From Acidovorax sp. CCYZU-2555 (GTDB taxonomy: Bacteria; Pseudomonadota; Gammaproteobacteria; Burkholderiales; Burkholderiaceae_C): 36,385 bases of DNA. Position numbers and translations under genes: made by a program. The notes beneath the pieces were generated by a model. The model did not search any database. It saw only the letters and a list, made by a program, of their open reading frames with translations, and was not told where the DNA came from. Position 1 is the stretch's first letter; every line of letters starts with the position of its first letter. Shown piece after piece: positions 29,326 to 36,385 of the stretch. Where the stretch lies: positions 1 through 36,385 of the forward strand of contig NZ_JAHCDD010000062.1 in the NCBI RefSeq assembly GCF_018413525.1, given 5' to 3'.

Positions 29326-30147
29326 TCAGGGCGCGCGGCGTGGAGTCTTGCGGGGCGCCGCCGGGGCTTTCGTCGCCGCCGGCTTGCGTGGCGCGGCCTT
29401 GGGCGCGGCCGCGGCGGGGCTCGGTGCGGGCTTGCGCGGCGCGGCTTTCTTGGCCGCAGGCGCCGACGCCTTGGCGGCGGACGCGCCGGCCGCGGCCACA
29501 GGCACGGCCTTGGCCAGGTCGGCGGCGGACTGCATCGCGCTGCGCGCGAACTCGCCCGCCATCTGCGTGCCGGCTTCCATCACTTTCTGCCCCGCGGGCT
29601 CCTGCAGCGCCTGGGCGGCGATCTGCTGGAACTGCTGGGTCAATGCGCCCCACCATTGCAGCGGGTCGACCGCACCGGGCGCCGCGGCATCGGCATCGGC
29701 GCCGGCATCGGCCGCCGCAGGCGCGGCAGCGGGCGGCGGCGTGGCAGGCGCGGGGGCAGGCGCAGGAGGCGCAGGGGTGGGACTGGGTGCGGCCGCGCCC
29801 GCCTCGGGCATCTTGAACGGCGAGGCCTTGGCCCAGTCGTTGATGCCGCCCTGCATGCTCTGCAGCGCGGCCAGCGTCATCTTCTGTACTTCGAGCGCCT
29901 GTATCGTCGCGGTGAGCGCGCGCCCGTTCTGTTCGAGCCAGAACTGCACGGCGCGCAGCTCCTGGATGCGCTTGTCGATTTCCTCGACGCTGACCGTGGG
30001 CGCGACCCACTGCGCCATTCCCGCCAGGGGAGCTTCGGCACCGGCGCCCGCGGCACCGGCTGCGCCCTGCGACAGGCTTTGCAGGAACTCAAAACCGGGA
30101 ATGAATTTGGCAAAGCCGAAAGGATCGGTACCGTTGGGATTGCTCAT
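29326..30147 (-). CDS. phaM: PHA granule-associated protein PhaM
   Basis: A 273-residue protein matching PhaM of Ralstonia eutropha in layout. The N-terminal segment FGFAKFIPGFEFLQSLSQG is followed by AQWVAPTVSVEEIDKRIQEL and VQFWLEQNGRALTATIQALE, then LEVQKMTLAALQSMQ, the most conserved part. A proline/alanine-rich linker leads to a basic C-terminal tail (about 225-273) of repeated AAPRKPA-type units, like histone H1 or AT-hook-rich proteins. PhaM activates PHA synthase and binds DNA, linking granules to the nucleoid. No phaC, phaA or phaB gene is near. It is 44 bp from the LplT-like gene on the same strand. Confidence 0.85.
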   Translation of the reverse strand: MSNPNGTDPFGFAKFIPGFEFLQSLSQGAAGAAGAGAEAPLAGMAQWVAPTVSVEEIDKRIQELRAVQFWLEQNGRALTATIQALEVQKMTLAALQSMQGGINDWAKASPFKMPEAGAAAPSPTPAPPAPAPAPATPPPAAAPAAADAGADADAAAPGAVDPLQWWGALTQQFQQIAAQALQEPAGQKVMEAGTQMAGEFARSAMQSAADLAKAVPVAAAGASAAKASAPAAKKAAPRKPAPSPAAAAPKAAPRKPAATKAPAAPRKTPRRAP

Positions 30148-30269
30148 CGCCTACCTCGCTGGGGACATGGGACATCATGCGACAACCCCAGCCAGGCCGG
30201 GGGGCGCTACCGAGCTTACTGTAACGGCGATCCAGCGATCGCACCACCCGGGCGCGCCCTGTGCGCAGG

Positions 30270-30770
30270 TCAGTGCGCGTGGCCGTGGCTGTGGCCGGCA
30301 GCCGGGGTGGCACCCGCGGGCGCCGACGTCGCGACGGGCAGGCGCAGATTCAGGCGCGACAGCTCGCCCTTGGCGTCCTTGAACTCCAGCGTGACCGGCA
30401 CTTCGCTGCCCTTGAGCAGCGGCGCCTTGAGCTGCTGCAGCATCAGGTGGTAGCCACCCGACTTGAGTTCGACCGTCTGGCCCGCGGGCAGCGCCAGCGC
30501 GCTGATGGCGCGCATGCGCATCACGTCGCCGTCCATCTTCATTTCATGCACTTCGGCCACGCCAGCCGCGGCCGAGCGCACGCCGACCAGCGTCAGCGCC
30601 TCCTTGGCCTTGAGACGCATGAAGCCGCCCGTGCCCTGCTGGCCCGGCACCGTGGCGCGTATCCAGGCGCCGTCGACTTCGACATGCGCGGCTTCAGGAT
30701 GGGCGAAAGCGTTGCCTGCAAAAAGGGCGGCGGCAACGAGGAAAGGGGAAATCCATTGGTTTTTTGTCAT
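30270..30770 (-). CDS. Periplasmic copper chaperone, PCu(A)C family
   Basis: A 166-residue secreted protein with a signal peptide (residues 1-23, cleaved after AFA before HPEA). The family copper site H(M)-x10-M-x21-HxM is visible as VHEMKMDGDVMRMR and GGYHLML. The C-terminus has an extra histidine tail, GHSHGHAH, that may add a second copper site. PCu(A)C proteins deliver Cu(I) to the CuA or CuB centres of cytochrome oxidase or serve copper buffering. The ATG at 30770 gives the complete signal peptide. It lies 82 bp downstream of the DUF2946 gene on the same strand, a recurrent copper-linked pair. Confidence 0.9.
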   Translation of the reverse strand: MTKNQWISPFLVAAALFAGNAFAHPEAAHVEVDGAWIRATVPGQQGTGGFMRLKAKEALTLVGVRSAAAGVAEVHEMKMDGDVMRMRAISALALPAGQTVELKSGGYHLMLQQLKAPLLKGSEVPVTLEFKDAKGELSRLNLRLPVATSAPAGATPAAGHSHGHAH

Positions 30771-30852
30771 GGGAAAGCTCTTGTCCCCTGCGGGGAATCT
30801 GTGTGATGAAAGCGTCCGGGGCCAGGCCCGGGAAAAACAAGGGTCTGCGTCA

Positions 30853-31233
30853 TCACACAGGCGGCCCGCGCGCGGGCGGCGGGCAGGCCGAAGGCACGGG
30901 CGTCCAGGCCATGGCCGGCGCACGCAGCGGCTGGGCGGCGTGCGGCGCGGCGGCCAGCAGCGCGTCCACCTTCGGCGGCGGCGCGGCCAGCTGCGGCAGG
31001 CACTGCGGGCAGTCGAGGCCGTGCAGCGCATGCGCCAGGCCATCCGCGTCGGGCCCCAGCATGTAGCTGCGATGGCCCGCGCCCGAACACACGGCATCGA
31101 GACTGCGCGCCTGCACCCAGGGCGTGAACAGCCCGGCAACGAGCACCAGCAGCCAGGCGGCCAAAGTGGCGCGCACCAGCCCCGTCTGCCGCGAGGGCAG
31201 CAACGCAGGTGAGGAGGAGCGCAGCCATGACAT
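30853..31233 (-). CDS. DUF2946 family protein (copper-associated)
   Basis: A protein of about 126 residues with one N-terminal membrane/signal helix (ATLAAWLLVLVAGLF). The family features are DAVCSGAGH and LDCPQC: a pair of cysteine motifs on a proline/alanine-rich background. The function of DUF2946 is not established, but such genes commonly lie near copper-resistance, PCu(A)C or TonB-dependent copper receptor genes, as here. Three in-frame ATG starts exist (31287, 31260, 31233); I chose 31233 because the signal helix then lies near the N-terminus. None has a strong ribosome binding site. It reads into the copper chaperone gene with an 82-bp gap that contains a CCCCTGCGGGG palindrome. Confidence 0.75.
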   Translation of the reverse strand: MSWLRSSSPALLPSRQTGLVRATLAAWLLVLVAGLFTPWVQARSLDAVCSGAGHRSYMLGPDADGLAHALHGLDCPQCLPQLAAPPPKVDALLAAAPHAAQPLRAPAMAWTPVPSACPPPARGPPV

Positions 31234-31340
31234 CCACACATTGTAGGCAGGCCCCGTCATCTGCGTGACGCCGGGCCCGCGCGCCATCGCCTAGCATGGC
31301 ACGCAGCCCATTCCCTTCCCCCCGCCATCAAGGATTTCCC

Positions 31341-31988
31341 ATGCTCCAGCTCTGTGGTTTTTCTGCCAGCAACTACTACAACAAGGTCAAGCTCGCGCTG
31401 CTCGAAAAAGGCCTGGCTTTCGAGGAAGAACTCGCATGGCTTGGCGAAACCGATCCCGCGGCTTCGCCGCTGGGCAAGGTGCCCTATATGCGCACGCAAC
31501 ATGGCGCGCTCAGCGAGTCGGCGGTGATGCTCGAATACATCGAGAACGCCCATCCCGCGCACCCGCTGCTGCCCGCCGACCCGTTCGCCGCAGGCAAGGT
31601 GCGCGAGCTGGCGCTGTACCTCGACCTGCACCTGGAACTCGTGGCGCGCAATCTGTACCCGCAGGCCTTCTTCGGCGGCAAGGTCAGCGACGGCGTGCGC
31701 GACCGCAGCATGGCCCAGCTCGACAAGAGCGCCAAGGCGCTGGGCCAGCTCGCGCGCTGGAGCCCGTTCATCGCCGGCGACCAGTTCACGCTGGCCGACT
31801 GTTGCGCCATCGTCCACCTGCCGCTGGTCAGCGCCGCCAGCAAGATCGTCGGCGGGCGCGACGTGCTGGCCGATCTGCCGGTGCGCGATTACCTCGCGCG
31901 CATGGGCGAACGGCCTGCGGTGCAAAAGGTGCAGGCGGATCGCAAGACCAATACCGCGGTGATGATGGAGCGCATGGCGAAGAAGTGA
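31341..31988 (+). CDS. Glutathione S-transferase family protein
   Basis: A 215-residue cytoplasmic GST. The N-terminal thioredoxin-like part begins MLQLCGFSASNYYNKVKLAL, with a serine or cysteine at the glutathione-activating position, and has the conserved cis-proline region PLGKVPYMRTQHG and the ESAVMLEYIENAHP glutathione-binding segment. The C-terminal helical domain includes SPFIAGDQFTLADCCAIVHL, the usual N-capping motif. AAGGA at 31330-31334 precedes the ATG. Substrate cannot be told. It is divergent from the DUF2946 gene and convergent with recD across the repeat array. Confidence 0.88.
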   Translation: MLQLCGFSASNYYNKVKLALLEKGLAFEEELAWLGETDPAASPLGKVPYMRTQHGALSESAVMLEYIENAHPAHPLLPADPFAAGKVRELALYLDLHLELVARNLYPQAFFGGKVSDGVRDRSMAQLDKSAKALGQLARWSPFIAGDQFTLADCCAIVHLPLVSAASKIVGGRDVLADLPVRDYLARMGERPAVQKVQADRKTNTAVMMERMAKK

Positions 31989-32006
31989 ACCTGGATTGAG
32001 CGCGGG

Positions 32007-32312
32007 CCGTTCATCCTTCGACGGGCTCAGGACGAACGGGGGACCAAACACCGACCTCAAACTCCCAATTACCGTTCGCCCTGAGCCTGTCGAAGGGCGT
32101 TTGCAGGGCGGGCTGTATGCCTTCCGACGGCTTGAGGCCAGGCCGTTCATCCTTCGACGGGCTCAGGACGAACGGGGGGACCAAACACCGACCTCAAACT
32201 CGCAACTACCGTTCGCCCTGAGCCTGTCGAAGGGCGTTTGCAGGGCGGGCTGTATGCCTTCCGACGGCTTGAGGCCAGGCCGTTCATCCTTCGACGGGCT
32301 CAGGACGAACGG
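32007..32312. repeat. BIME-like array of five alternating palindromic elements
   Basis: Fills the 346-bp gap between the GST and recD stop codons, which holds no gene. A unit of 136-137 bp is present twice in full (32007-32142, 32143-32279) with a third partial start at 32280. Each unit has one palindrome in one orientation (32007-32039, 32143-32176, 32280-32312; CCGTTCATCCTTCGACGGGC start) and one in the other (32072-32099, 32209-32236; CCGTTCGCCCTGAGCCTGTC start). The two full units differ by one G-run base and a few substitutions, so the duplication is recent or kept uniform. This is a mosaic of REP-type elements between convergent genes, where it could act as a two-way terminator. Confidence 0.85.
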
Positions 32313-32334
32313 GAGGCCCAAACACCTTGGAACC

Positions 32335-34437
32335 TCAATCCACCCAAGGCGCCAACTCATCCAACGGCACCGCCACCGGCGCAACGCGCGCCACCAGCGC
32401 CTGCTGTTCGAGAAACCGCAGCAAGCCGCTGGCGCGCTGCGTGGGGCTATGGATGGCCGTGGCCAGCAGGCCAGGCGCCTGGGCCATCAAGGTGAAGGCT
32501 TTTCGCGCGCGCGTGATGCCGGTGTAGACCAGCTCGCGGCCCAGCACGCTGCCCGCGTGGGCCGACAGCACCAGCGCCGTGTGCTCGAATTCAGAGCCCT
32601 GGCTCTTGTGCACCGTCATCGCGAACGCGGTCTCGACATGCGCGAGCCGGCTCACGCCCACGGCGCGCAGTTCGGGTCCGTCCATGAAATAGACGCGCAG
32701 TCCGGCGCCCGCTGCGGCACCCGGCAAGGCCACGCCTATGTCGCCGTTGAACACGCCCAGCGCCGCGTCGTTGCGCGTGATCATCACCGGCCGCCCCGCA
32801 TACCATTCGCCGCGCGGCGTGATCGCGCCCTGGGCATCGAGCGCCTTTTCTATGGCGCGGTTGAGCCCGGCCACGCCCCACTCTCCTTCGCGCACCGCGC
32901 ACAGCAGGCGAAAGCGTTCGAACGCCGTGAGCACGTCGCGCACCCAGGCGGTGTGCGCTTGCGCGCCGAGCGCGGGCGCGGGACGCGCGGCCAGCGCCTG
33001 GGCAAACGCCTGGTAGTTGACTCGTCCGGGCGCGGCTTCCACCGCCATCTGCCAGACGCTGTGCGCGGGCGTGCCTTCGCGCAGGCGCAGCACGCCGCCC
33101 TCGCCGGCCTGCAGCAGCGCCAGCGCACGCACGCTGTCGCCGGTGTTGACGGCCTGGGCCAGCTGGCCGATGGGGCCGCCAAAGCGCCGGCTGGTGCGCA
33201 GCATCACGGTCTGCTGGGCCAGCGGCAAGGCGTTGTCGGCAGCGGCGAGATAGGCAGCGGGCAAATGCTGTCCGGCCGCGGCCAGCGCATAGCGCGCGGT
33301 CTCGGGCGTGTAGTGGCCGGCTTCGGCGCTGCGGCACAGGTCGCCCAGCACGGCGCCGGCTTCGACCGATGCCAGCTGGTCCTTGTCGCCCAGGAACACC
33401 ACGCGCGCCGTCGCGGGCAGGGCGTCGAGCAGCGCGGCCATCATTTCGAGGTGGATCATCGAGGCTTCATCGACGATCAGCACGTCGATGTCGAGCGGCC
33501 GGCCATGGTGGAACGCAAACGCGCGCGTGTCGGGGCGCGCGCCCAGCAGCGAGTGCAGCGTGCGCGCCGCGCCCACGCGCTGCACCAGCGCTTCGAGATC
33601 GAGCGCGCCGCCCAGGCTTGCGTGCAAGTCCTTGAGCGAAGCGTCGATCGACTGCTTGAGCCGCGCCGCGGCCTTGCCCGTGGGCGCGGCCAGCGCCACG
33701 CGCAGCCGTTCGGGCTCGGGCGCGGTCGCGAACAGCAGCGCCAGCAGGCGCGCGACCGTATAGGTCTTGCCCGTTCCCGGCCCGCCCGTGATCACCGAGA
33801 AGCGGCCGCGCAGCGCGACCGCGCAGGCCAGGCGCTGCCAGTCGAACGCCTCGGGCGACGGCGCGAACATCTTGTCGAGCCAGTTCTTCACTTCGGCCGC
33901 GTCGACCGGCAGCACGGCCGTGCTGCGTTCGGTGATCTGCGCCGCGACCTGGCGCTCGTAGTCCCAGTAGCGGCGCAGATAAAGCAGGGGCGCATCGGCC
34001 GGGCCGCCCAACACCAGCGGCTGGCCCTGGTCGGGCGCACTGTCGGCAACGCGCACCAGCGGGCTGCGCGCCAAGGCCTGCTGCCACGGCGCAAGCCGCG
34101 CGGGCAGTTGCGCCCAGAGCGCGTTGAGACTGTCCTGCGCATCGGCGGGCCAAGCCAGCACCGCGTTCGGATCGGCGACCAGCGTGGCCAGCGGCAGGCA
34201 GCTGTGGCCGCGGCCTTCCATCTGCACCAGCACGGCCGTGGCGACCAGCAGTTCGGGCGCGGCCTCGGCATCTTGCGCGGCGATGAAGCGCGCCAGCGCG
34301 GTGTCGAGGTGGCGCAGCAGGCCTTGCTCGCTCCAGTCGCGCAAGATGGCGAGCACGTCGAGGGGCAGGGCCGGTGCCGGCGCCGCCGGTTCGGGCTCGG
34401 CAAACAGATCGAAGGTCAGGTTGTCGACGGGTCTCAT
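32335..34437 (-). CDS. recD: Exodeoxyribonuclease V alpha chain (RecD)
   Basis: A 700-residue superfamily 1B 5'-3' helicase, the fast motor of RecBCD. Walker A GGPGTGKTYTVARLL is near residue 220, followed by LAAPTGKAAARLKQSI, Walker B VDEASMIHLEMM near 320, and FLGDKDQLASVEAGAVLGDL. The C-terminal motifs include AMTVHKSQGSEFEHTALVL and YTGITRARKAFTLM. An N-terminal region of ~180 residues before the helicase core is typical of true RecD rather than RecD2. Its start overlaps the recB stop (ATGA), so the two are translationally coupled. Confidence 0.94.
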   Translation of the reverse strand: MRPVDNLTFDLFAEPEPAAPAPALPLDVLAILRDWSEQGLLRHLDTALARFIAAQDAEAAPELLVATAVLVQMEGRGHSCLPLATLVADPNAVLAWPADAQDSLNALWAQLPARLAPWQQALARSPLVRVADSAPDQGQPLVLGGPADAPLLYLRRYWDYERQVAAQITERSTAVLPVDAAEVKNWLDKMFAPSPEAFDWQRLACAVALRGRFSVITGGPGTGKTYTVARLLALLFATAPEPERLRVALAAPTGKAAARLKQSIDASLKDLHASLGGALDLEALVQRVGAARTLHSLLGARPDTRAFAFHHGRPLDIDVLIVDEASMIHLEMMAALLDALPATARVVFLGDKDQLASVEAGAVLGDLCRSAEAGHYTPETARYALAAAGQHLPAAYLAAADNALPLAQQTVMLRTSRRFGGPIGQLAQAVNTGDSVRALALLQAGEGGVLRLREGTPAHSVWQMAVEAAPGRVNYQAFAQALAARPAPALGAQAHTAWVRDVLTAFERFRLLCAVREGEWGVAGLNRAIEKALDAQGAITPRGEWYAGRPVMITRNDAALGVFNGDIGVALPGAAAGAGLRVYFMDGPELRAVGVSRLAHVETAFAMTVHKSQGSEFEHTALVLSAHAGSVLGRELVYTGITRARKAFTLMAQAPGLLATAIHSPTQRASGLLRFLEQQALVARVAPVAVPLDELAPWVD

Positions 34438-36385
34438 GGCAGTTCGGCTTCCATCTCAAGATCTGGCGCATCCAGCAGCGCGCCCAGCGCGTCGAGCAGC
34501 GCCAGCGAAGGCGGCACGACATGCATGCCCAGCGCCGGACCGTCGATGCCGCGCACGAAGAAGTACAGCGCGCCGCCGAGCTGGCGCGCGGGATCGTAGG
34601 CATCGCCCAGCCGGCTTTGCAGCAAGCGGTGCAGCGCCAGCAGATAGAGCGCGGCCTGCACGTCGTAGCGGTGGGCGGCCATGGCCTCGCCCAGCGCGCG
34701 CTCGTCGTAGGCCGCGGCGTCACGGCCCAGGAAGTTGGTCTTGTAGTCGAGCACCCAGTAGCGGCCGTCGTGCTCGAACACCAGATCGGCAAAGCCCATC
34801 AGCATGCCGTGCAGCTGGCGCGCGGGCAGCGCAGGCCGGGCCTGGCCGGGCAGCAGATGCTGCTGGCACAGCCTGTCGATATCGGGCGCGGGCAGGCGCG
34901 CCGCGGGCAGCCAGAACTCCATTTCGGGCAGCACCTGGTCCAGCCCCGACAGCGGCACGCCCAGCGGCGCGAGCGGATGGTGGACCACGGCTTGCAGCCA
35001 CTGCAGCAGATCGGCGGCCTGGGCCGCGCGCCCGGCGCGTTCGCTGCGCTGCAGCAGGCGCTGGGCCAGCGGGCCCTGGCCATCGGCTTCGAGCGCAAAG
35101 CCTTCGCCGGCCAGCCATTCGAGTTCGTCGTGCACCCAGTTGCCTATGACCGGGCCTTTCATGAAGCGGTGCCAGACCGCGCCCTGCGAAGGCGTAGCAG
35201 CCACAGCCACTGCGGGCTCATCGGTCTCCATGGGCCTTTCGTCGTCGGCCGGCTGCTGCAGCGGCACGGGCGAGACCGGCAAGGTGGGCGCGGCCAGCGC
35301 GCGCACCAGCGAGGAGAAGCTGCCTATGCCCCAGCGCCGGTCGAACTGCGCGGCATAGGGCGGCGCGTCCAGCAATTGCGGCGGCGCTGCGCGCGCCTGC
35401 AGCAGGCTGCGCGCGGGCGCGTCCTGCACCGACTGCCACTGCACGCTGTGCGGGCCCGCGCTGAACGCGTCGAGCAGCGCGCGCCAGTCGTCGGGCGTGC
35501 GCTCTTCGGGGCCGGCCAGCGCATAGCCGGTCGCGCTCTTGTGGTTGATGGTGGTCGTGGCCTTGCTGCGCGCGGCCTGCAGCATGGGCAGGCCCAGCCA
35601 CAGCGCATGGCGAGCGCGCGTCAGCGCCACGTAGAGCAGGCGCAGGTCTTCGCGCAGGCGTTCGTCGTCGGCCTGGGCGAGTTCGGCGTCGTCATAGTCG
35701 AGGCGCAGCGCACGCCCGCCTTCGGGCCGGGGCAGGCTCACGAAGCGGTCCATGCGGCGGTTGATTTCGCGGAAGCTGCAGGCAAAAGGAAGGAACACCA
35801 CGGGATACTCGAGCCCCTTGCTCTTGTGCACCGTGACCACCTTGACGAGATCGGCGTCGCTTTCGAGCCGCACGATCTGTTCGTCGCTGTGGCTGCCTTC
35901 GCCCGCGCACTGCATGGTGAGCCAGCGTATCAGCGCATGCTCGCCTTCGAGCTGGGCGCTGGCGCTCTGCAGCAGTTCGGCGAGGTGCAGGTAGTTCGTC
36001 AGCCGGCGCTCGCCGCCGGTCTCGGCGAGCCAGCGCGCGGGCAGATCGAACTGGTGCAGCGTCTGGCGCAGCATCGCCAGCACGCCCTGGCCCTGCCACA
36101 CGCCCTGCAGCACGCGCAGCTGCTCGCAGCGCGTGTCGAAAGCTTCGTCGTCGGCCGCAAGCCAGCCGAGTTCGTCGAGCGACAGGTCGAGCAGGCGCGT
36201 CGCCAGGCCCGCGCGCACGGCGCGCGCATCGCGCGGCGCGGCGACCGCGTGCAGCCACACGACGAGGTCCTGGGCTTCGCTGCCCGCGAACACCGATTCG
36301 TTGTCGGACAGATAAACCGAAGCCACGCCGCGCGCGCCGAGTTCGCGCCGCACGGCGCGCGCCTCGTTGCCGGTGCGCACCAGCA
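34434..36385 (-). CDS. recB: Exodeoxyribonuclease V beta chain (RecB), C-terminal half, partial
   Basis: Open to the right end of the window; about 650 residues are visible. They contain the end of the superfamily 1A helicase, with VTVHKSKGLEYPVVFLPFAC and LRLLYVALTRARHALWLG, then the linker and the nuclease domain. The nuclease motif is intact: GNWVHDELEWL (metal-ligand histidine), GFADLVFEHDGRYWVLDYKTN with the D...DYK catalytic residues. So the encoded protein should have both activities. The N-terminal helicase half, and recC if adjacent, lie beyond the edge. The stop overlaps recD by four bases. Confidence 0.93.
   Translation of the reverse strand, partial: LVRTGNEARAVRRELGARGVASVYLSDNESVFAGSEAQDLVVWLHAVAAPRDARAVRAGLATRLLDLSLDELGWLAADDEAFDTRCEQLRVLQGVWQGQGVLAMLRQTLHQFDLPARWLAETGGERRLTNYLHLAELLQSASAQLEGEHALIRWLTMQCAGEGSHSDEQIVRLESDADLVKVVTVHKSKGLEYPVVFLPFACSFREINRRMDRFVSLPRPEGGRALRLDYDDAELAQADDERLREDLRLLYVALTRARHALWLGLPMLQAARSKATTTINHKSATGYALAGPEERTPDDWRALLDAFSAGPHSVQWQSVQDAPARSLLQARAAPPQLLDAPPYAAQFDRRWGIGSFSSLVRALAAPTLPVSPVPLQQPADDERPMETDEPAVAVAATPSQGAVWHRFMKGPVIGNWVHDELEWLAGEGFALEADGQGPLAQRLLQRSERAGRAAQAADLLQWLQAVVHHPLAPLGVPLSGLDQVLPEMEFWLPAARLPAPDIDRLCQQHLLPGQARPALPARQLHGMLMGFADLVFEHDGRYWVLDYKTNFLGRDAAAYDERALGEAMAAHRYDVQAALYLLALHRLLQSRLGDAYDPARQLGGALYFFVRGIDGPALGMHVVPPSLALLDALGALLDAPDLEMEAELP

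Noticed and set aside
32007..32312. CRISPR array
   Set aside because: The repeated unit is 136-137 bp with internal palindromes in alternating orientation and no unique spacers; there are no cas genes.
31996..34599. Plus-strand open frame of 867 codons across the repeat array and recD
   Set aside because: It is antisense to a complete recD with all helicase motifs and begins inside repeats; an artefact.

Overview
This looks like a chromosomal core region of a high-GC betaproteobacterium, most likely a member of the Comamonadaceae (Acidovorax, Comamonas or Delftia relatives). That rests on the strong GC bias at third codon positions, a PhaM-type polyhydroxyalkanoate granule protein, neighbouring hemE and priA genes, and dispersed palindromic repeats built on CGCCCTTCGACAGGCTCAGG. 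The placement is an inference from gene content, not a database match. I saw no integrase, transposase, CRISPR array, tRNA or rRNA gene.

Region by region. The left end holds the tail of an HDOD (probably EAL-HDOD) signalling protein. It is followed by a LysE-type exporter, a class I/II aminotransferase translationally coupled to a PhzF-family isomerase, a histidine-phosphatase-fold protein with an altered active site, an unrecognised protein, a creatininase-family amidohydrolase on the opposite strand, a MATE exporter, a DsbD-family thiol:disulfide reductase and a small four-helix membrane protein. Around 10.3-12.6 kb lie an OlsB-type ornithine N-acyltransferase and the GltS glutamate carrier, both on the minus strand. 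Next come hemE and priA, separated by 708 bp of lower-GC DNA that carries four perfect DnaA boxes. Further right are a lipoprotein-type L-asparaginase, an AEC carrier, the Rep helicase, a small secreted protein overlapping an outer-membrane phospholipase A (pldA), an unrecognised protein, a universal stress protein, tgt, and a membrane diguanylate cyclase. A block of minus-strand genes follows: a membrane zinc-ribbon protein, an LplT-like transporter, PhaM, a PCu(A)C copper chaperone and a DUF2946 protein. The right end has a glutathione S-transferase, an array of palindromic repeats, recD and the C-terminal half of recB.

How the genes fit together. priA, rep, recD and recB supply replication restart and double-strand-break processing, and the DnaA-box cluster beside priA makes this stretch a candidate for replication-origin or DnaA-titration function. 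pldA and the LplT-like carrier are both lysophospholipid genes, and OlsB makes a phosphorus-free membrane lipid, so envelope lipid remodelling is a second theme. The copper chaperone pair and the DsbD reductase with its cysteine-containing membrane neighbour concern periplasmic metal and thiol chemistry.

The most noteworthy observations are the hemE-priA DnaA-box cluster with its 20-bp perfect direct repeat, an unusual Ile-Gly codon-pair habit (ATA-GGC used about as often as ATC-GGC), the BIME-like repeat array before recD, the secreted-protein/PldA pair, and the uncharacterised membrane zinc-ribbon protein.
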